Counted from the first letter of the stretch, positions 1-10,563 are shown. The stretch: 64,000 bases of DNA from Lentimicrobiaceae bacterium (GCA_022510485.1 JAFLTI010000009.1:1-64000), one strand, 5' to 3'. Translations and numbers: made by a program. Notes: generated by a model from the sequence alone, not told the origin.

Positions 1-15
1 CGGTTTTGACAGAAG

Positions 16-215
16 CCAAGCTTGCTTGGATTATGGAAAGACCGCAACCCTATGCCAGCCACGTAAACGTGGCTGGCTTCTGCCGAAACGCAGTATATTC
101 AACGGAGCGGAGCGAAGTTAAATATACACTCCATTAATTCTCGCTATGGCATAGCCCAATTTCTGCCGAAACGCAGTATATTCAACGGAGCGAAGCGAAG
201 TTAAATATTATACAT
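16..215. repeat. Intergenic repeat cluster: hairpins plus a ~48-bp direct repeat in two copies (78-126 and 162-209)
   Basis: TTCTGCCGAAACGCAGTATATTCAACGGAGCG(G)AGCGAAGTTAAATAT occurs twice; GCCAGCCACG-TAAA-CGTGGCTGGC hairpin at 54-77; CCAAG-CTTG-CTTGG hairpin at 16-29. Confidence 0.8.
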
Positions 216-265
216 TTTATTTTTTTATATTCGCACCGCTCAATGCCAGCAAGCCCATAAGAAAA

Positions 266-1480
266 ATGGACCTACAACACATCAGAAAAGAGTTTCCCTT
301 GTTGAATACAACTGTCAACGGCAAGCCGTTGGTGTATTTAGACAATGCCGCCACCACGCAAAAACCGTGTGCGGTAACAGATGCGTTGCTTTCTTATTAC
401 CGAACAATCAACAGCAATATTCACCGGGGGGTGCATCATCTGAGCCAGCAAGCCACCGAAGCTTTTGAAGAAAGCCGTGAGTGTGTACGCAAGTTCATGA
501 ATGCCGCCCGTCAGGAGGAAATTATCTTTACCAAAGGCACAACCGAAGCCATTAACTTGGTGGCACACGGATTTGCCCGCAAATTTTTGAAAAAGGGAGA
601 GCGGGTATTGGTTACGGTGGCAGACCACCATTCTGATTTTGTGCCTTGGCAGCAGGCGTGCCTGCAAAGCGGAGCGGAGTTCGACGTTATGCCCGTTGAG
701 CGGGACGGCAGTTTGAACTTGGCTCTTTTGGAACAGAAATTGGCTCTGAAACCCAAACTGTTTGCCTTTCCCCATATCTCCAACGTGCTCGGCATAGAAA
801 ATCCGGTTAAGCAAATCTGTGCTATGGCGCACGCGCAAGGGGTTACCGTGCTGGTAGACGGAGCGCAGGGAATAGCCCACTGCAAGGTGGATGTAAACGA
901 GCTTGATTGCGACTTTTACTGTTGGTCAGCTCATAAGATTTACGGCTCTACGGGCATAGGCGTGCTGTACGGCAAGTATGATTGCTTGGAAAAACTGCCC
1001 CCCTACCAGTTTGGCGGGGAAATGATAGAAGAGGTGGACTTGGGGCAGACCTCTTTTGCCGCGCTGCCATTTAAGTTTGAAGCCGGCACCCCTCCTATTG
1101 CCGAGGCAATATCCCTTAAAAGCACGCTTGAATTTGTGCAAAACATAGGCTTTGATGCCTTGCGGAAACACGAAGAAAAACTGACAGGTCTTGCCATAGA
1201 GGGTCTGCGGCGGATAGACGGCATTGAAATCTACGGAAAGGAAGAAGGACATTCGGGGGTGGTTTCGTTTAACCTCGAAGGGGCTTATCATTATGATACC
1301 GGCGTGATTTTAGACCAATTGGGCATTGCCGTAAGGACAGGACACCATTGCGCCCAACCGCTTATGAAACATTTTGGAATACCCGGTTGCGTGCGCGCCA
1401 GCTTTGCCATATATAATACAGAAGAAGAAGTGGAACGCCTGCTTGCGGGCGTTGAAAAAGCGGCACAGATGCTTCGATAA
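266..1480 (+). CDS. sufS: Cysteine desulfurase, SufS family
   Basis: 404 aa; YLDNAATTQKP, NIHRGVHHLSQQAT, DGAQGIAH, CWSAHKIYGSTGIGVLYG, VRTGHHCAQPLM motifs. Confidence 0.95.
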   Translation: MDLQHIRKEFPLLNTTVNGKPLVYLDNAATTQKPCAVTDALLSYYRTINSNIHRGVHHLSQQATEAFEESRECVRKFMNAARQEEIIFTKGTTEAINLVAHGFARKFLKKGERVLVTVADHHSDFVPWQQACLQSGAEFDVMPVERDGSLNLALLEQKLALKPKLFAFPHISNVLGIENPVKQICAMAHAQGVTVLVDGAQGIAHCKVDVNELDCDFYCWSAHKIYGSTGIGVLYGKYDCLEKLPPYQFGGEMIEEVDLGQTSFAALPFKFEAGTPPIAEAISLKSTLEFVQNIGFDALRKHEEKLTGLAIEGLRRIDGIEIYGKEEGHSGVVSFNLEGAYHYDTGVILDQLGIAVRTGHHCAQPLMKHFGIPGCVRASFAIYNTEEEVERLLAGVEKAAQMLR

Positions 1481-1514
1481 AAAATAAACCATCAACAAAA
1501 TACAAAACAAAACC

Positions 1515-3683
1515 ATGAATTTCTTAAAAAACTCCGTACTCGCGGCTATAGGGTTCTTCCTGTTTGCCACGACTGCTCTGTTGGCTCAGGATTATGTAGA
1601 CAACGCGCTGTACATAAGACTTAAGGAGGGTTCTTCGGTGAGTGCAAAAAGTTTCGGGAGGGATATAGTTCCTCTCAAAGCCCTGCAACTCAAGATTTCG
1701 GACAAAGAACTCACGCAAAACGGTTTTCACCGGGAAGCCGCTTCCATGAGCCTGTTCAACAATTCTGAATTGGACCGCACTTTCCGGATTCAATTCGACA
1801 GTACCAAAAGAATGCAGCGGATTATCCGCCTCCTGCAAAAAGATCCGAATGTGGAATTGGTGGAAAAAGTGCCTATGTTCAGAATTTTGTCGGCAAACAC
1901 CGCCAAAACCGTACCCAACGATCCCTACTACGCTCCTTTTGAGGGCAAAAACCTTCAATGGTATCTGAAAATGATCAATGCCGAAGAAGCATGGGCTTTG
2001 CAAGAAGGAGACCCTAACATCCGGGTGGCGGTGGTAGACGGTGCCGTTTGGGGAGAACATCCCGACTTGGATATTCCCAAAAACCTTCAATATGACGCTT
2101 GCAGCGGAGATGTAGGCAATTCAAAACCTGACTATTCTCCTCAAAATTATCTGTGTGAAACTCTTACCCCGACAGGCTATACGGATCCTTGCCCTATTTA
2201 CACATGGTCGCACGGCACACATTGCGCCGGTGTAGTGGGAGCGAAAAACAACAACGGTATAGGTATCGCCTCTTTGGCAAGCGGGGTAACGCTTATGGGG
2301 GTAAAGGCAACTACAAAAAATTATCACGAATACGTAGTGGCGGGCTATGAAGGAATTCGTTGGGCAGCCGCCAACGGAGCTAATGTAATCAGCTGCTCTT
2401 GGGGTACCGGCTCGGGCGGCAGCGATGTAGGGAACTCCCTTCTGAGAACCTGCTACGACAATAATATCGTTATTGTAACGGCAGCCGGCAACGAAAACCT
2501 TGACTCAAGAGGCGACCCCTCTGCCTCGATGTACGTTATTACCGTAGGTTCAGTAGATGAAAGCAAAAACAAATCTAGTTTCTCGAACTATGGCAATTGG
2601 GTGGATATTTTGGCTCCCGGAGGATCTGCTTCGGTAGAGAACGGAAGAATAGGTATTTTTAGCACCACTTACTGTTTTGGGCAAAGCATCCGCCTGCTCA
2701 GAGGCATTTCGGAATTCGACGACAAGCCATTCGACGAAATGGTAGGAACATCTATGGCTACCCCCTTGGTTGCCTCCTTATGCGGCCTAATGCTGTCCAG
2801 AGATTCCACGCTTACTCCGGCACAGATCAAAGATATTATGCAGAATACCTCTACGGACATCAGGTCTATATTTTTTACTCCTCTTGCCGGTATCATCAAC
2901 GCCGAAGAGGCTATCAAGGCAATTGACAATAAAAAATTCGACGCGCCTGTAGAAAATCTCAAGGTTAGCCGGATTCGTGCCGATACCACATGGATTACTT
3001 GGGAAGCGCCCAAAGACCCTGCCCATGCCATTGTAGGATACCGGGTGTTCTGCAACGGTAACATAGTAGATACCTGTACCAAAGAAACCAGCGGTCAATA
3101 CTATCCTATGCCAAGCGGACAAAATGTCTTTTTAGTGAGCGCATTGTACGAAGATGATTTTGTTTCTCCCCGTAAAGAGGTGCGCGCCATCACACCGAAT
3201 ATGATTCAGCTTAGCGTGGCGGCAAACCCGAAGGATGGCGGTACCGTAACGGGCGATGGTAATTATGTCATTAACTCTAGGGCTACCCTTTCCGCCACCC
3301 CCAACGAAGGCTATAAGTTTTTGCATTGGAAAAAGGTAGGAAGCAGCGCCATTTTGTCTACAAATCCCCAATATTCTTTCAGCGTAACAGAAAAGGGTAC
3401 TTACGTGGCTTATTTTGAAAGCGAGGGTACGGCAAACGAACAGACGGAAAACCTTTCTTTCAGCCTTAGCCCCAACCCTGCCCGCGATCAGGTAAAAATC
3501 AGCTCTCCCGTTGCGATAGACCGCATTTCGGTGCTTGACCTGCAAGGTCGCACGCTCAAACAGATAGACCGCGTAAACGCCACCGAATGGACACTCGATG
3601 TTCAGAACCTTGAAAACGGAACGTATATAATTTCCTTGCAGACCACACAAGGAAACCTGCAACAGAAATTCGTTAAGCTTTAA
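1515..3683 (+). CDS. Secreted S8 (subtilisin-like) serine peptidase with bacterial repeat domain and T9SS C-terminal sorting domain
   Basis: Signal peptide; VAVVDGAVWGEHPD, SHGTHCAGVVGA, GTSMATPLVASL; C-term LSLSPNPA...GTYIISLQT...QKFVKL. Confidence 0.92.
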   Translation: MNFLKNSVLAAIGFFLFATTALLAQDYVDNALYIRLKEGSSVSAKSFGRDIVPLKALQLKISDKELTQNGFHREAASMSLFNNSELDRTFRIQFDSTKRMQRIIRLLQKDPNVELVEKVPMFRILSANTAKTVPNDPYYAPFEGKNLQWYLKMINAEEAWALQEGDPNIRVAVVDGAVWGEHPDLDIPKNLQYDACSGDVGNSKPDYSPQNYLCETLTPTGYTDPCPIYTWSHGTHCAGVVGAKNNNGIGIASLASGVTLMGVKATTKNYHEYVVAGYEGIRWAAANGANVISCSWGTGSGGSDVGNSLLRTCYDNNIVIVTAAGNENLDSRGDPSASMYVITVGSVDESKNKSSFSNYGNWVDILAPGGSASVENGRIGIFSTTYCFGQSIRLLRGISEFDDKPFDEMVGTSMATPLVASLCGLMLSRDSTLTPAQIKDIMQNTSTDIRSIFFTPLAGIINAEEAIKAIDNKKFDAPVENLKVSRIRADTTWITWEAPKDPAHAIVGYRVFCNGNIVDTCTKETSGQYYPMPSGQNVFLVSALYEDDFVSPRKEVRAITPNMIQLSVAANPKDGGTVTGDGNYVINSRATLSATPNEGYKFLHWKKVGSSAILSTNPQYSFSVTEKGTYVAYFESEGTANEQTENLSFSLSPNPARDQVKISSPVAIDRISVLDLQGRTLKQIDRVNATEWTLDVQNLENGTYIISLQTTQGNLQQKFVKL

Positions 3684-4494
3684 GCTCGCGAAGCCTGATT
3701 TCGGTCAGGATCTTTTTAGTATAGAGGGGGAAGTCGGCCTTTTGAACCCAATCGTAATACGAGGGTTCTTCACGGAAGACTTCCTCCACTTTTTTTCCCT
3801 TGTGCTTGCCAAAGCCGAACACTTCCGCCCCGCTCTTGTCGTATAGGATAAATCCCGCTAAATCCGCACTCCTGTGCAGGGCGGAAAACTCAGCCAATGC
3901 CGCCATATTGTTCTGCACCGGAAAGGATGACGTACCGTCTTTTTCGGTATATCCGGTATTCTCGTAGCGTTGTATTTGCGCCTTGAGCACCGCCAAGGTG
4001 GCGCGGGTATCCGCCATTGCCTCGTGCGCGTTTTCTATGTCTTGGTTCAGGTAAAAACGCACGGCGGCAGCCAAGGTTCGCTGCTCCATCTTATGAAAGA
4101 TATTCTGCACGTCGATGCAACGGCGGTTCTTTATTTCAAAGTCTACCCCTACGCGCAAAAATTCTTCTACCAAAACGGGAATATCGAACTTGTTGGAATT
4201 AAAGCCTGCCAGATCGCTGTTGCCTATAAACTGCGCTATCTTGGGTGCCAATGCCTTGAAGGTGGGTTCCAATGCCACATCGGCATCGTAGATATGATGC
4301 ACTTCCGACGCTTCGGCAGGTATGGGCATTTCCGGATTGATCCGTTGTACCATTTCTTCGGTATGCCCGTCGGGAAAAACCTTGATGATGCCTATTTCCA
4401 CGATACGGTCAACGCCTATCTTCAGTCCGGTGGTCTCCAAGTCGAACACGCACAAGGGCTTGGTAAGGTTCAGTTGAAAGGCTGCATTTTCCAT
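3673..4494 (-). CDS. DnaQ-family 3'-5' exonuclease (DNA pol III epsilon-like)
   Basis: CVFDLETTGL, EIGIIKV, AGFNSNKFDIPVLVEEF, HEAMADTRATLAVL exonuclease motifs. Confidence 0.9.
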   Translation of the reverse strand: MENAAFQLNLTKPLCVFDLETTGLKIGVDRIVEIGIIKVFPDGHTEEMVQRINPEMPIPAEASEVHHIYDADVALEPTFKALAPKIAQFIGNSDLAGFNSNKFDIPVLVEEFLRVGVDFEIKNRRCIDVQNIFHKMEQRTLAAAVRFYLNQDIENAHEAMADTRATLAVLKAQIQRYENTGYTEKDGTSSFPVQNNMAALAEFSALHRSADLAGFILYDKSGAEVFGFGKHKGKKVEEVFREEPSYYDWVQKADFPLYTKKILTEIRLRELKA

Positions 4495-4518
4495 ATTGCT
4501 TATCTCTTAATTTCTTTT

Positions 4519-5481
4519 CTAAAAATCGGTTCTATCAAACAGTGTGCGGCATACCTGCCTGTACTGTGCAAGGCTTTGGGTACACTTTACGGCATCAAAA
4601 CCTCCCTGCGGCACGCTCCGCCCCGAAAAACGGCTCCAAAACATCTTTTGCCGCTGCAAGACGGTGCTTTCGGGATAGTCCGACAGGCTATAGCTGCGCA
4701 ACAAAGCGGCTACAAAGTTGGCAAAAAGTTTTTTTTCCTGCCCTTCTTCAAATTCGTTGCCGCTCAAACGGCAAGGCAGAAAAGGGTCTGCAATTACGCC
4801 ACGCCCCAACATAATGCGCTCTATATCGGGAAATTTCTGTGTAAATTCCTTTGCCGCCTGAACGCTGTGGATATTGCCGCTATGCACCACAGTATGCCGC
4901 GAAAGGGAAATAACCTCTTGTTCCGCCGCCCAATCCACCTGCCCTCCATACAGCTGCACGCCCACGCGCGGATGCAAGGCTACATAGCGCAAGGGATAAC
5001 GGTTAAGCACTTCCATTACCGCATAGATTTCCTCTCGGCTTCGGTAACCCAAGCGAATCTTGACGGAGATGCCTATCGAAGTAGTGGAAAACGCCTTTTC
5101 TAAAAATGCGTCTATCAAGTCCGGATAAGGCAGCATGCCGCTGCCCCGCCTTTTATGCGCCACCCGCTTGACGGGGCAGCCCAAGTTCCAGTTTACCGAA
5201 GTATAGCCTAAGTCTGACAGTGCCGCCGCCATAGGCGGAAAAAAATCGGCTTCGTTGCCCAAAATCTGAGGTTCCACCTCCATACGGTTGTTCTGCGGCA
5301 ACAAATCCGAAAGGTGGGATGATTTTACCGCCGTTCCGCGCACCAAGGTAACGAAGGGGCTAACTGCTTTGCGCATCCGCGAATATTTGCCCAGTACTTC
5401 TACCCAAGCATTGCGGTAGTAGCAGTCGGTAATCCCGTCCATAGGGGCTAAAATCCATGTGAGCTTAGAAAGCGGATCCAT
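4519..5481 (-). CDS. dus: tRNA-dihydrouridine synthase
   Basis: LAPMDGITDCYYR, NWNLGCPVKRVAHKRRGSGML, SVKIRLG, HPRVGVQLYGG, HSGNIHS, MLGRGVIADPFL. Confidence 0.92.
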   Translation of the reverse strand: MDPLSKLTWILAPMDGITDCYYRNAWVEVLGKYSRMRKAVSPFVTLVRGTAVKSSHLSDLLPQNNRMEVEPQILGNEADFFPPMAAALSDLGYTSVNWNLGCPVKRVAHKRRGSGMLPYPDLIDAFLEKAFSTTSIGISVKIRLGYRSREEIYAVMEVLNRYPLRYVALHPRVGVQLYGGQVDWAAEQEVISLSRHTVVHSGNIHSVQAAKEFTQKFPDIERIMLGRGVIADPFLPCRLSGNEFEEGQEKKLFANFVAALLRSYSLSDYPESTVLQRQKMFWSRFSGRSVPQGGFDAVKCTQSLAQYRQVCRTLFDRTDF

Positions 5482-5592
5482 ACGGCGAAATTACACTATC
5501 CTTTGCAATTTACGGCATCCCTTTTGTCATATTTTGCCGTTCTGTCGCAATAAAAACCACCCAAATCTGCCACATTGACACATACACGCGAT

Positions 5593-5607
5593 TGGCACGC
5601 CCTTTGC
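5593..5607 (+). promoter_or_regulatory. Sigma54-like promoter upstream of dnaK
   Basis: TGGCACGCCCTTTGC matches TGGCAC-N5-TTGC (GG-N10-GC), about 63 bp upstream of the dnaK ATG. Confidence 0.4.
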
Positions 5608-5669
5608 CAAGACTGCTTTCGCGCTTTTGAGAACAAAAGCCACCTAAAACAGAAAAAAATTATTGAATC

Positions 5670-7592
5670 ATGGGAAAAATAATCGGTATCGACCTGGGAA
5701 CTACAAACTCCTGCGTAGCTGTTATGGAAGGCAGCGAAGCCGTTGTTATACCCAACAGCGAAGGTCATAGGACAACTCCTTCCATCGTTGCCTTTGTAGA
5801 TAATGGCGAACGTAAGGTGGGCGACCCCGCAAAACGTCAAGCCGTTACCAATCCGCAAGGCACTGTATATTCTATCAAGCGCTTTATGGGCGAAACCTTT
5901 GATCAGGTGAGCGGCGAAGTGAGCCGTGTTCCCTATAAAGTGGAAAAAGGCGACAACAACACCCCTCGCGTAAAGATAGGCGACAGGGCTTACACACCTC
6001 AGGAAATCTCGGCTATCGTGCTGCAAAAAATGAAGAAGACTGCCGAAGATTACTTGGGAACCACCGTTACCGAAGCGGTGATTACCGTGCCTGCCTACTT
6101 TAGCGACTCTCAGCGTCAGGCAACCAAAGAAGCCGGTGAAATTGCCGGTCTTACCGTAAAACGTATCATCAACGAACCTACGGCGGCGGCTTTGGCTTAC
6201 GGTTTAGACAAATCGCAAAGCGACAAGAAAATTGCCGTGTTCGACCTTGGTGGCGGTACTTTCGATATTTCGATATTGGAATTAGGCGACGGTGTGTTTG
6301 AAGTAAAATCCACCAACGGAGATACCCACCTTGGCGGCGATGACTTTGACCAACGCATTATCGAATGGCTTGCCGACGAATTTCAGAAAGAAGAAAACAC
6401 CGACCTGCGCAAAGACCCGATGGCTTTGCAGCGTTTGAAAGAAGCGGCAGAAAAGGCTAAGATAGAACTTTCGAGCTCTACGACCGCCGAAATCAACCTG
6501 CCTTACATCACGGCTATCGACGGTACGCCCAAACACTTGGTAAAACAGCTTAGCCGCGCCAAATTTGAACAGATTTGCGACGACTTGATCCAGCGTACCA
6601 TCGAACCTTGCAAAAAGGCTATGGCGGATGCCGGTCTGCAACCTTCGCAAATAGACGAGGTAATTCTCGTGGGCGGTTCTACCCGTATTCCCAAAGTGCA
6701 GGAAATGGTGCAGAGCTACTTTGGCAAGGTGCCTTCCAAGGGTGTGAACCCCGACGAAGTGGTTGCTATGGGTGCCGCCATACAAGGGGGTGTGCTCACG
6801 GGCGAAGTAAAAGACGTGCTTTTGCTTGATGTTACTCCGCTTTCGCTGGGTATTGAAACCTTGGGCGGTGTGTTCACCAAACTCATCGAGTCGAACACCA
6901 CCATTCCTACCCGTAAGAGCGAAGTGTTCAGCACTGCCGCCGACAACCAGCCTTCGGTAGAAATCCATATTCTGCAAGGGGAACGCCCGATGGCGAACCA
7001 GAACAAGAGCATAGGCCGTTTCCACTTAGACGGTATTCCTGCCGCTCCGCGCGGTGTGCCTCAAATCGAAGTTACCTTTGATATTGATGCCAACGGTATT
7101 CTCAACGTTTCGGCAAAAGACAAGGGTACGGGCAAGATGCAGCAGATCCGCATCGAAGCTTCGTCGGGCTTGAGCGAGGATGAAATCAAGAAGATGAAAG
7201 CCGAAGCCGAAGCCAACCGTGATGCCGATATGAAAGCCAAGGAACAGGCTGACAAGATTAACGGCGCAGACGCTATGGTTTTTCAAACCGAAAAGCAGCT
7301 TAAGGAATACGGCGACAAGATTCCTGCCGAAAAACGCTCGGCTATCGAAGCGGCTCTGAAAGATACCAAAGCGGCTCTTGAAAGCAAGGATTTGGCGCAG
7401 ATAGATGCTGCCACTGCTAAGTTGAACGAAGCTTGGCAGGCTGCCTCGCAAGAGATGTATCAGGCGCAGCAGCAGGCTGCCGGCGCGCAAGGTGCCGACC
7501 CGAATATGGGGGCGAACCCCGGTGCGGGCGCAGCTTCGCAAGGCTCCGAAAACGGCAATGTTACCGACGTTCCCTTTGAGGAAGTGAAGTAA
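5670..7592 (+). CDS. dnaK: Molecular chaperone DnaK (Hsp70)
   Basis: [58 protein letters not shown]. Confidence 0.99.
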   Translation: MGKIIGIDLGTTNSCVAVMEGSEAVVIPNSEGHRTTPSIVAFVDNGERKVGDPAKRQAVTNPQGTVYSIKRFMGETFDQVSGEVSRVPYKVEKGDNNTPRVKIGDRAYTPQEISAIVLQKMKKTAEDYLGTTVTEAVITVPAYFSDSQRQATKEAGEIAGLTVKRIINEPTAAALAYGLDKSQSDKKIAVFDLGGGTFDISILELGDGVFEVKSTNGDTHLGGDDFDQRIIEWLADEFQKEENTDLRKDPMALQRLKEAAEKAKIELSSSTTAEINLPYITAIDGTPKHLVKQLSRAKFEQICDDLIQRTIEPCKKAMADAGLQPSQIDEVILVGGSTRIPKVQEMVQSYFGKVPSKGVNPDEVVAMGAAIQGGVLTGEVKDVLLLDVTPLSLGIETLGGVFTKLIESNTTIPTRKSEVFSTAADNQPSVEIHILQGERPMANQNKSIGRFHLDGIPAAPRGVPQIEVTFDIDANGILNVSAKDKGTGKMQQIRIEASSGLSEDEIKKMKAEAEANRDADMKAKEQADKINGADAMVFQTEKQLKEYGDKIPAEKRSAIEAALKDTKAALESKDLAQIDAATAKLNEAWQAASQEMYQAQQQAAGAQGADPNMGANPGAGAASQGSENGNVTDVPFEEVK

Positions 7593-7611
7593 AACCAAGA
7601 CCGTTATATGC

Positions 7612-7654
7612 GGGCGGGGGGCAGGTTTTTCAAACCTGCCCCCCGCCCTTTTTT
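7612..7654 (+). terminator. Intrinsic terminator after dnaK
   Basis: Perfect 17-bp stem GGGCGGGGGGCAGGTTT/AAACCTGCCCCCCGCCC, then TTTTTT. Confidence 0.95.
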
Positions 7655-8357
7655 ATCTATGATGTAATCCACACTCGCGGTGGTCGGGAGATTCCCACCA
7701 CCAGCGGCCTGAACGGATATCCTCGCCGAGTTCTACGGCTCTTGTGCAAGGTTGGCATCCTATACTTGGAAAACCGTTATCGTGTAACTTGTTATAGGGC
7801 ACCGCATTCTGGTAAACATATTCCAAAACCTCATCCTCGCTCCAAGAAATCAAGGGATTGAGCTTAATCAAACCATGGGCTTCATCCCATTCAATCAGCT
7901 GCATGTTTTCGCGCGTTACCGACTGTTCGCGACGCAAACCGCAAATCCAAACTTCCAAACCCTTGAACGCCCGCGCCAAGGGTTCCAGCTTGCGCACGTG
8001 ACAGCAGCGTTTGCGGTTTTCCATACTTGCGTAAAAACCGTTTATTCCGCACTCGCGAACCAAGTTCTCTACCGATTCGCGCTCGGGAAAATATACCGAC
8101 AGACGTATACCGTAGTGCATTTCGGTACGGGCGATAAGGAGATATGTTTCGGAAAACAACCGCCCCGTATCGAGCGTAAAGATCTTGGGGGTTTTGCTTA
8201 TTTTACACAGCATATCGGTAAGCACCTGATCCTCTAAGCCCAAGCTTGAGGATAGGGCTATGCGATCGCCATACTGTTCCAAAAACCAACGCAATACATC
8301 TTGCGGTGCAGCATCGGCAAATTTTTCGTTGAGAGCCTTGATTTCTTCCTGTTTCAT
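7653..8357 (-). CDS. cysH: Phosphoadenylyl/adenylyl-sulfate reductase, APS-type (Fe-S cysteine pairs)
   Basis: SSSLGLEDQVLTDML, KRCCHVRKLEPL, CGLRREQS, IGCQPCTRAV, RECGLH; CC plus CxxC signature of APS reductases. Confidence 0.9.
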   Translation of the reverse strand: MKQEEIKALNEKFADAAPQDVLRWFLEQYGDRIALSSSLGLEDQVLTDMLCKISKTPKIFTLDTGRLFSETYLLIARTEMHYGIRLSVYFPERESVENLVRECGINGFYASMENRKRCCHVRKLEPLARAFKGLEVWICGLRREQSVTRENMQLIEWDEAHGLIKLNPLISWSEDEVLEYVYQNAVPYNKLHDNGFPSIGCQPCTRAVELGEDIRSGRWWWESPDHRECGLHHR

Positions 8358-8370
8358 AGCTTCAGGGGTT

Positions 8371-9636
8371 TTAGATTATCATTCCCGCTCCTACGGTATC
8401 GTTGGTATCGGGGTCTACAAAGACCACGCTGCCGGTTGTTCGGTTGGCGGTGTAGGAATCGAATACCAGAGCCTGCGCCGTGCGGATCCGGATGCGGGCT
8501 ATATCGTTGGCGTTTAATTCGCTTACGCCTTTTAGCTGTTCCAAGGTATTGATGTCTACCTTGTATTCGATTTCCTTAACCATACCGACGGTTTCTGCCG
8601 TTGCCTGACGGATAAGGTAACGTTTGCCTAATTGCAGCTTGTCTTCTCGAAGCCAGCACACCATCATCGTAATATCCTGCGAGGTTACGGGCTGGGGTTC
8701 ATCGCTGCGCACAATCAAATCGCCGCGGCTTATGTCTATATCGTCGCTAAGGCAAACCGTAACAGATTCGGGAGCGAAAGTTTCTTCCTTGCGCTTGTCG
8801 GCGAACCACAGCGACTCTACTGTGGAGCGTTTGCCTGAGGGCAAGACCGTAACGGAATCGCCTACGTGGAGCGTTCCCGCACACAAACGGCCTGCATATC
8901 CGCGAAAGTCGTGAAATTTGTCGGATATGGGTCTTATAACGTGCTGCACGGGTATCCGCAAGGGCTGCTGCGGCAAGTCGTGCCCTACGGGAACAGTTTC
9001 CAAAAGGTTGAGCAGCGTGCCTCCGTTGTACCAAGGCATATTGCTTGATGAAGAAACCACATTGTCGCCGAATTTTGCCGAAATAGGCATAAACGTTATC
9101 TTGCCCACAGGCAGTTTTTCCGCCATAGCCAGATAGTCCTGCTCAATCTTAGAAAAGACTTCCTGCGAGAAATCCACCAAATCCATTTTGTTTACGCAAA
9201 CCACAATATGGGGAATACCCAAAAGCGCGGCGATATAGGTGTGGCGCACAGTCTGTTCCAGCACGCCGTGACGGGCATCTACCAAAATAACTGCCAAATC
9301 AGCCGTAGAGGCACCGGTAGCCATATTGCGGGTGTACTCTACATGCCCCGGCGTATCGGCAATGATGAATTTACGTTTGGGCGTGGCAAAATAGCGGTAT
9401 GCCACATCAATGGTGATTCCTTGTTCGCGCTCGGCACGAAGACCGTCGGTGAGCAGGGCAAGGTTGAGTTCTTCGTTGCCACGGCTGCGCGAAGCGGTTT
9501 CCACAGCTTCAAGCTGATCCTCAAAAATCGACTTGCTGTCGTAGAGCAGACGGCCTATAAGCGTGCTTTTACCGTCGTCAACGCTGCCGGCAGTGGTAAA
9601 GCGCAGCAGCTCCATATCTAAATATCCTTTTTCCAT
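8371..9636 (-). CDS. cysN: Sulfate adenylyltransferase subunit 1
   Basis: TAGSVDDGKSTLIGRLLYDSK, ADTPGHVEYTRNMATGAS, VCVNKMDLVD GTPase motifs; no APS kinase domain. Confidence 0.95.
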   Translation of the reverse strand: MEKGYLDMELLRFTTAGSVDDGKSTLIGRLLYDSKSIFEDQLEAVETASRSRGNEELNLALLTDGLRAEREQGITIDVAYRYFATPKRKFIIADTPGHVEYTRNMATGASTADLAVILVDARHGVLEQTVRHTYIAALLGIPHIVVCVNKMDLVDFSQEVFSKIEQDYLAMAEKLPVGKITFMPISAKFGDNVVSSSSNMPWYNGGTLLNLLETVPVGHDLPQQPLRIPVQHVIRPISDKFHDFRGYAGRLCAGTLHVGDSVTVLPSGKRSTVESLWFADKRKEETFAPESVTVCLSDDIDISRGDLIVRSDEPQPVTSQDITMMVCWLREDKLQLGKRYLIRQATAETVGMVKEIEYKVDINTLEQLKGVSELNANDIARIRIRTAQALVFDSYTANRTTGSVVFVDPDTNDTVGAGMII

Positions 9637-9654
9637 AGTGCGTTTCGTTCTCGA

Positions 9655-10563
9655 TTAAAAATAGCCGGCTTTCTTTCTGTCTTCCATAGCGGTTTCAGAA
9701 CGCTTGTCGTCGGCACGTCCGCCGCGCTCGGTAACCCGTGTGGCGGCTATCTCGTCGATAATCTCTTCTAATGTATGGGCGTGCGAAAGGGTAAGTCCCG
9801 TGCAGGTTATATCGCCTATGGTGCGGCAACGAACCTCTTTTTCCACCACTTCTTCGTTCGGTTTGAGCTTCATGCACGGCTCGGCGGCAAGCCATTGTCC
9901 GTCGCGCTCAAAAACTTGACGTCTGTGGGTAAAATAGAGGCTCGGCATCTCTATCTTTTCTTGATAGATATACTGCCATACGTCCATTTCCGTCCAATTG
10001 CTGATAGGAAACACCCGAAAATGCTCGCCCATGTTCTTACGACCGTTAAAGATATTCCACAATTCGGGGCGTTGGTTCTTGGGATTCCATTGACCGAACT
10101 CGTCACGGTGCGAAAAGAAACGCTCTTTGGCGCGGGCTTTTTCTTCGTCGCGGCGCGCTCCTCCTATGGCGGCGTCAAAACGGTATTTTTCTATGGTGTC
10201 GAGCAGTGTTACAGTCTGCAATTTGTTGCGGCTGGCGTTGTAGCCCGTTTCTTCCTTTACCCTGCCTTTGTCTATTGACTCCTGTACCGAACCAACTACC
10301 AATTCCACGCCCAATCTCTTTACCAAGGCATCGCGGTATCGGATAGTTTCGGCAAAATTGTGTCCGGTGTCGATATGAACCAAAGGAAAAGGAATCTTAG
10401 CCGGATAAAACGCTTTCCAAGCCAGATGCACCACTACGATAGAATCTTTACCGCCCGAAAAGAGAATGGCAGGACGCTCAAACTGCTCCGCCACCTCGCG
10501 CAGAACGTAGACAGCCTCTGCTTCGAGTTCTTTCAGATGGGTCAATTTTCTGTTGTTGTCCAT
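9655..10563 (-). CDS. cysD: Sulfate adenylyltransferase subunit 2 (start re-assigned to MDNNRK)
   Basis: LFSGGKDSIVVVHLAWKAF, HIDTGHNF, FPISNWTEMDVWQYI; ORF open to 10659 but MDNNRKLTHLKELEAEA is the likely start. Confidence 0.93.
   Translation of the reverse strand: MDNNRKLTHLKELEAEAVYVLREVAEQFERPAILFSGGKDSIVVVHLAWKAFYPAKIPFPLVHIDTGHNFAETIRYRDALVKRLGVELVVGSVQESIDKGRVKEETGYNASRNKLQTVTLLDTIEKYRFDAAIGGARRDEEKARAKERFFSHRDEFGQWNPKNQRPELWNIFNGRKNMGEHFRVFPISNWTEMDVWQYIYQEKIEMPSLYFTHRRQVFERDGQWLAAEPCMKLKPNEEVVEKEVRCRTIGDITCTGLTLSHAHTLEEIIDEIAATRVTERGGRADDKRSETAMEDRKKAGYF

Noticed and set aside
3970-5103. 377-aa + strand ORF
   Set aside because: Antisense across dnaQ-like and dus; composition shows no recognisable protein features and it spans two well-supported genes.
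6282-7025. 247-aa - strand ORF inside dnaK
   Set aside because: Antisense to a strongly conserved gene; dnaK often shows antisense ORFs by codon bias.
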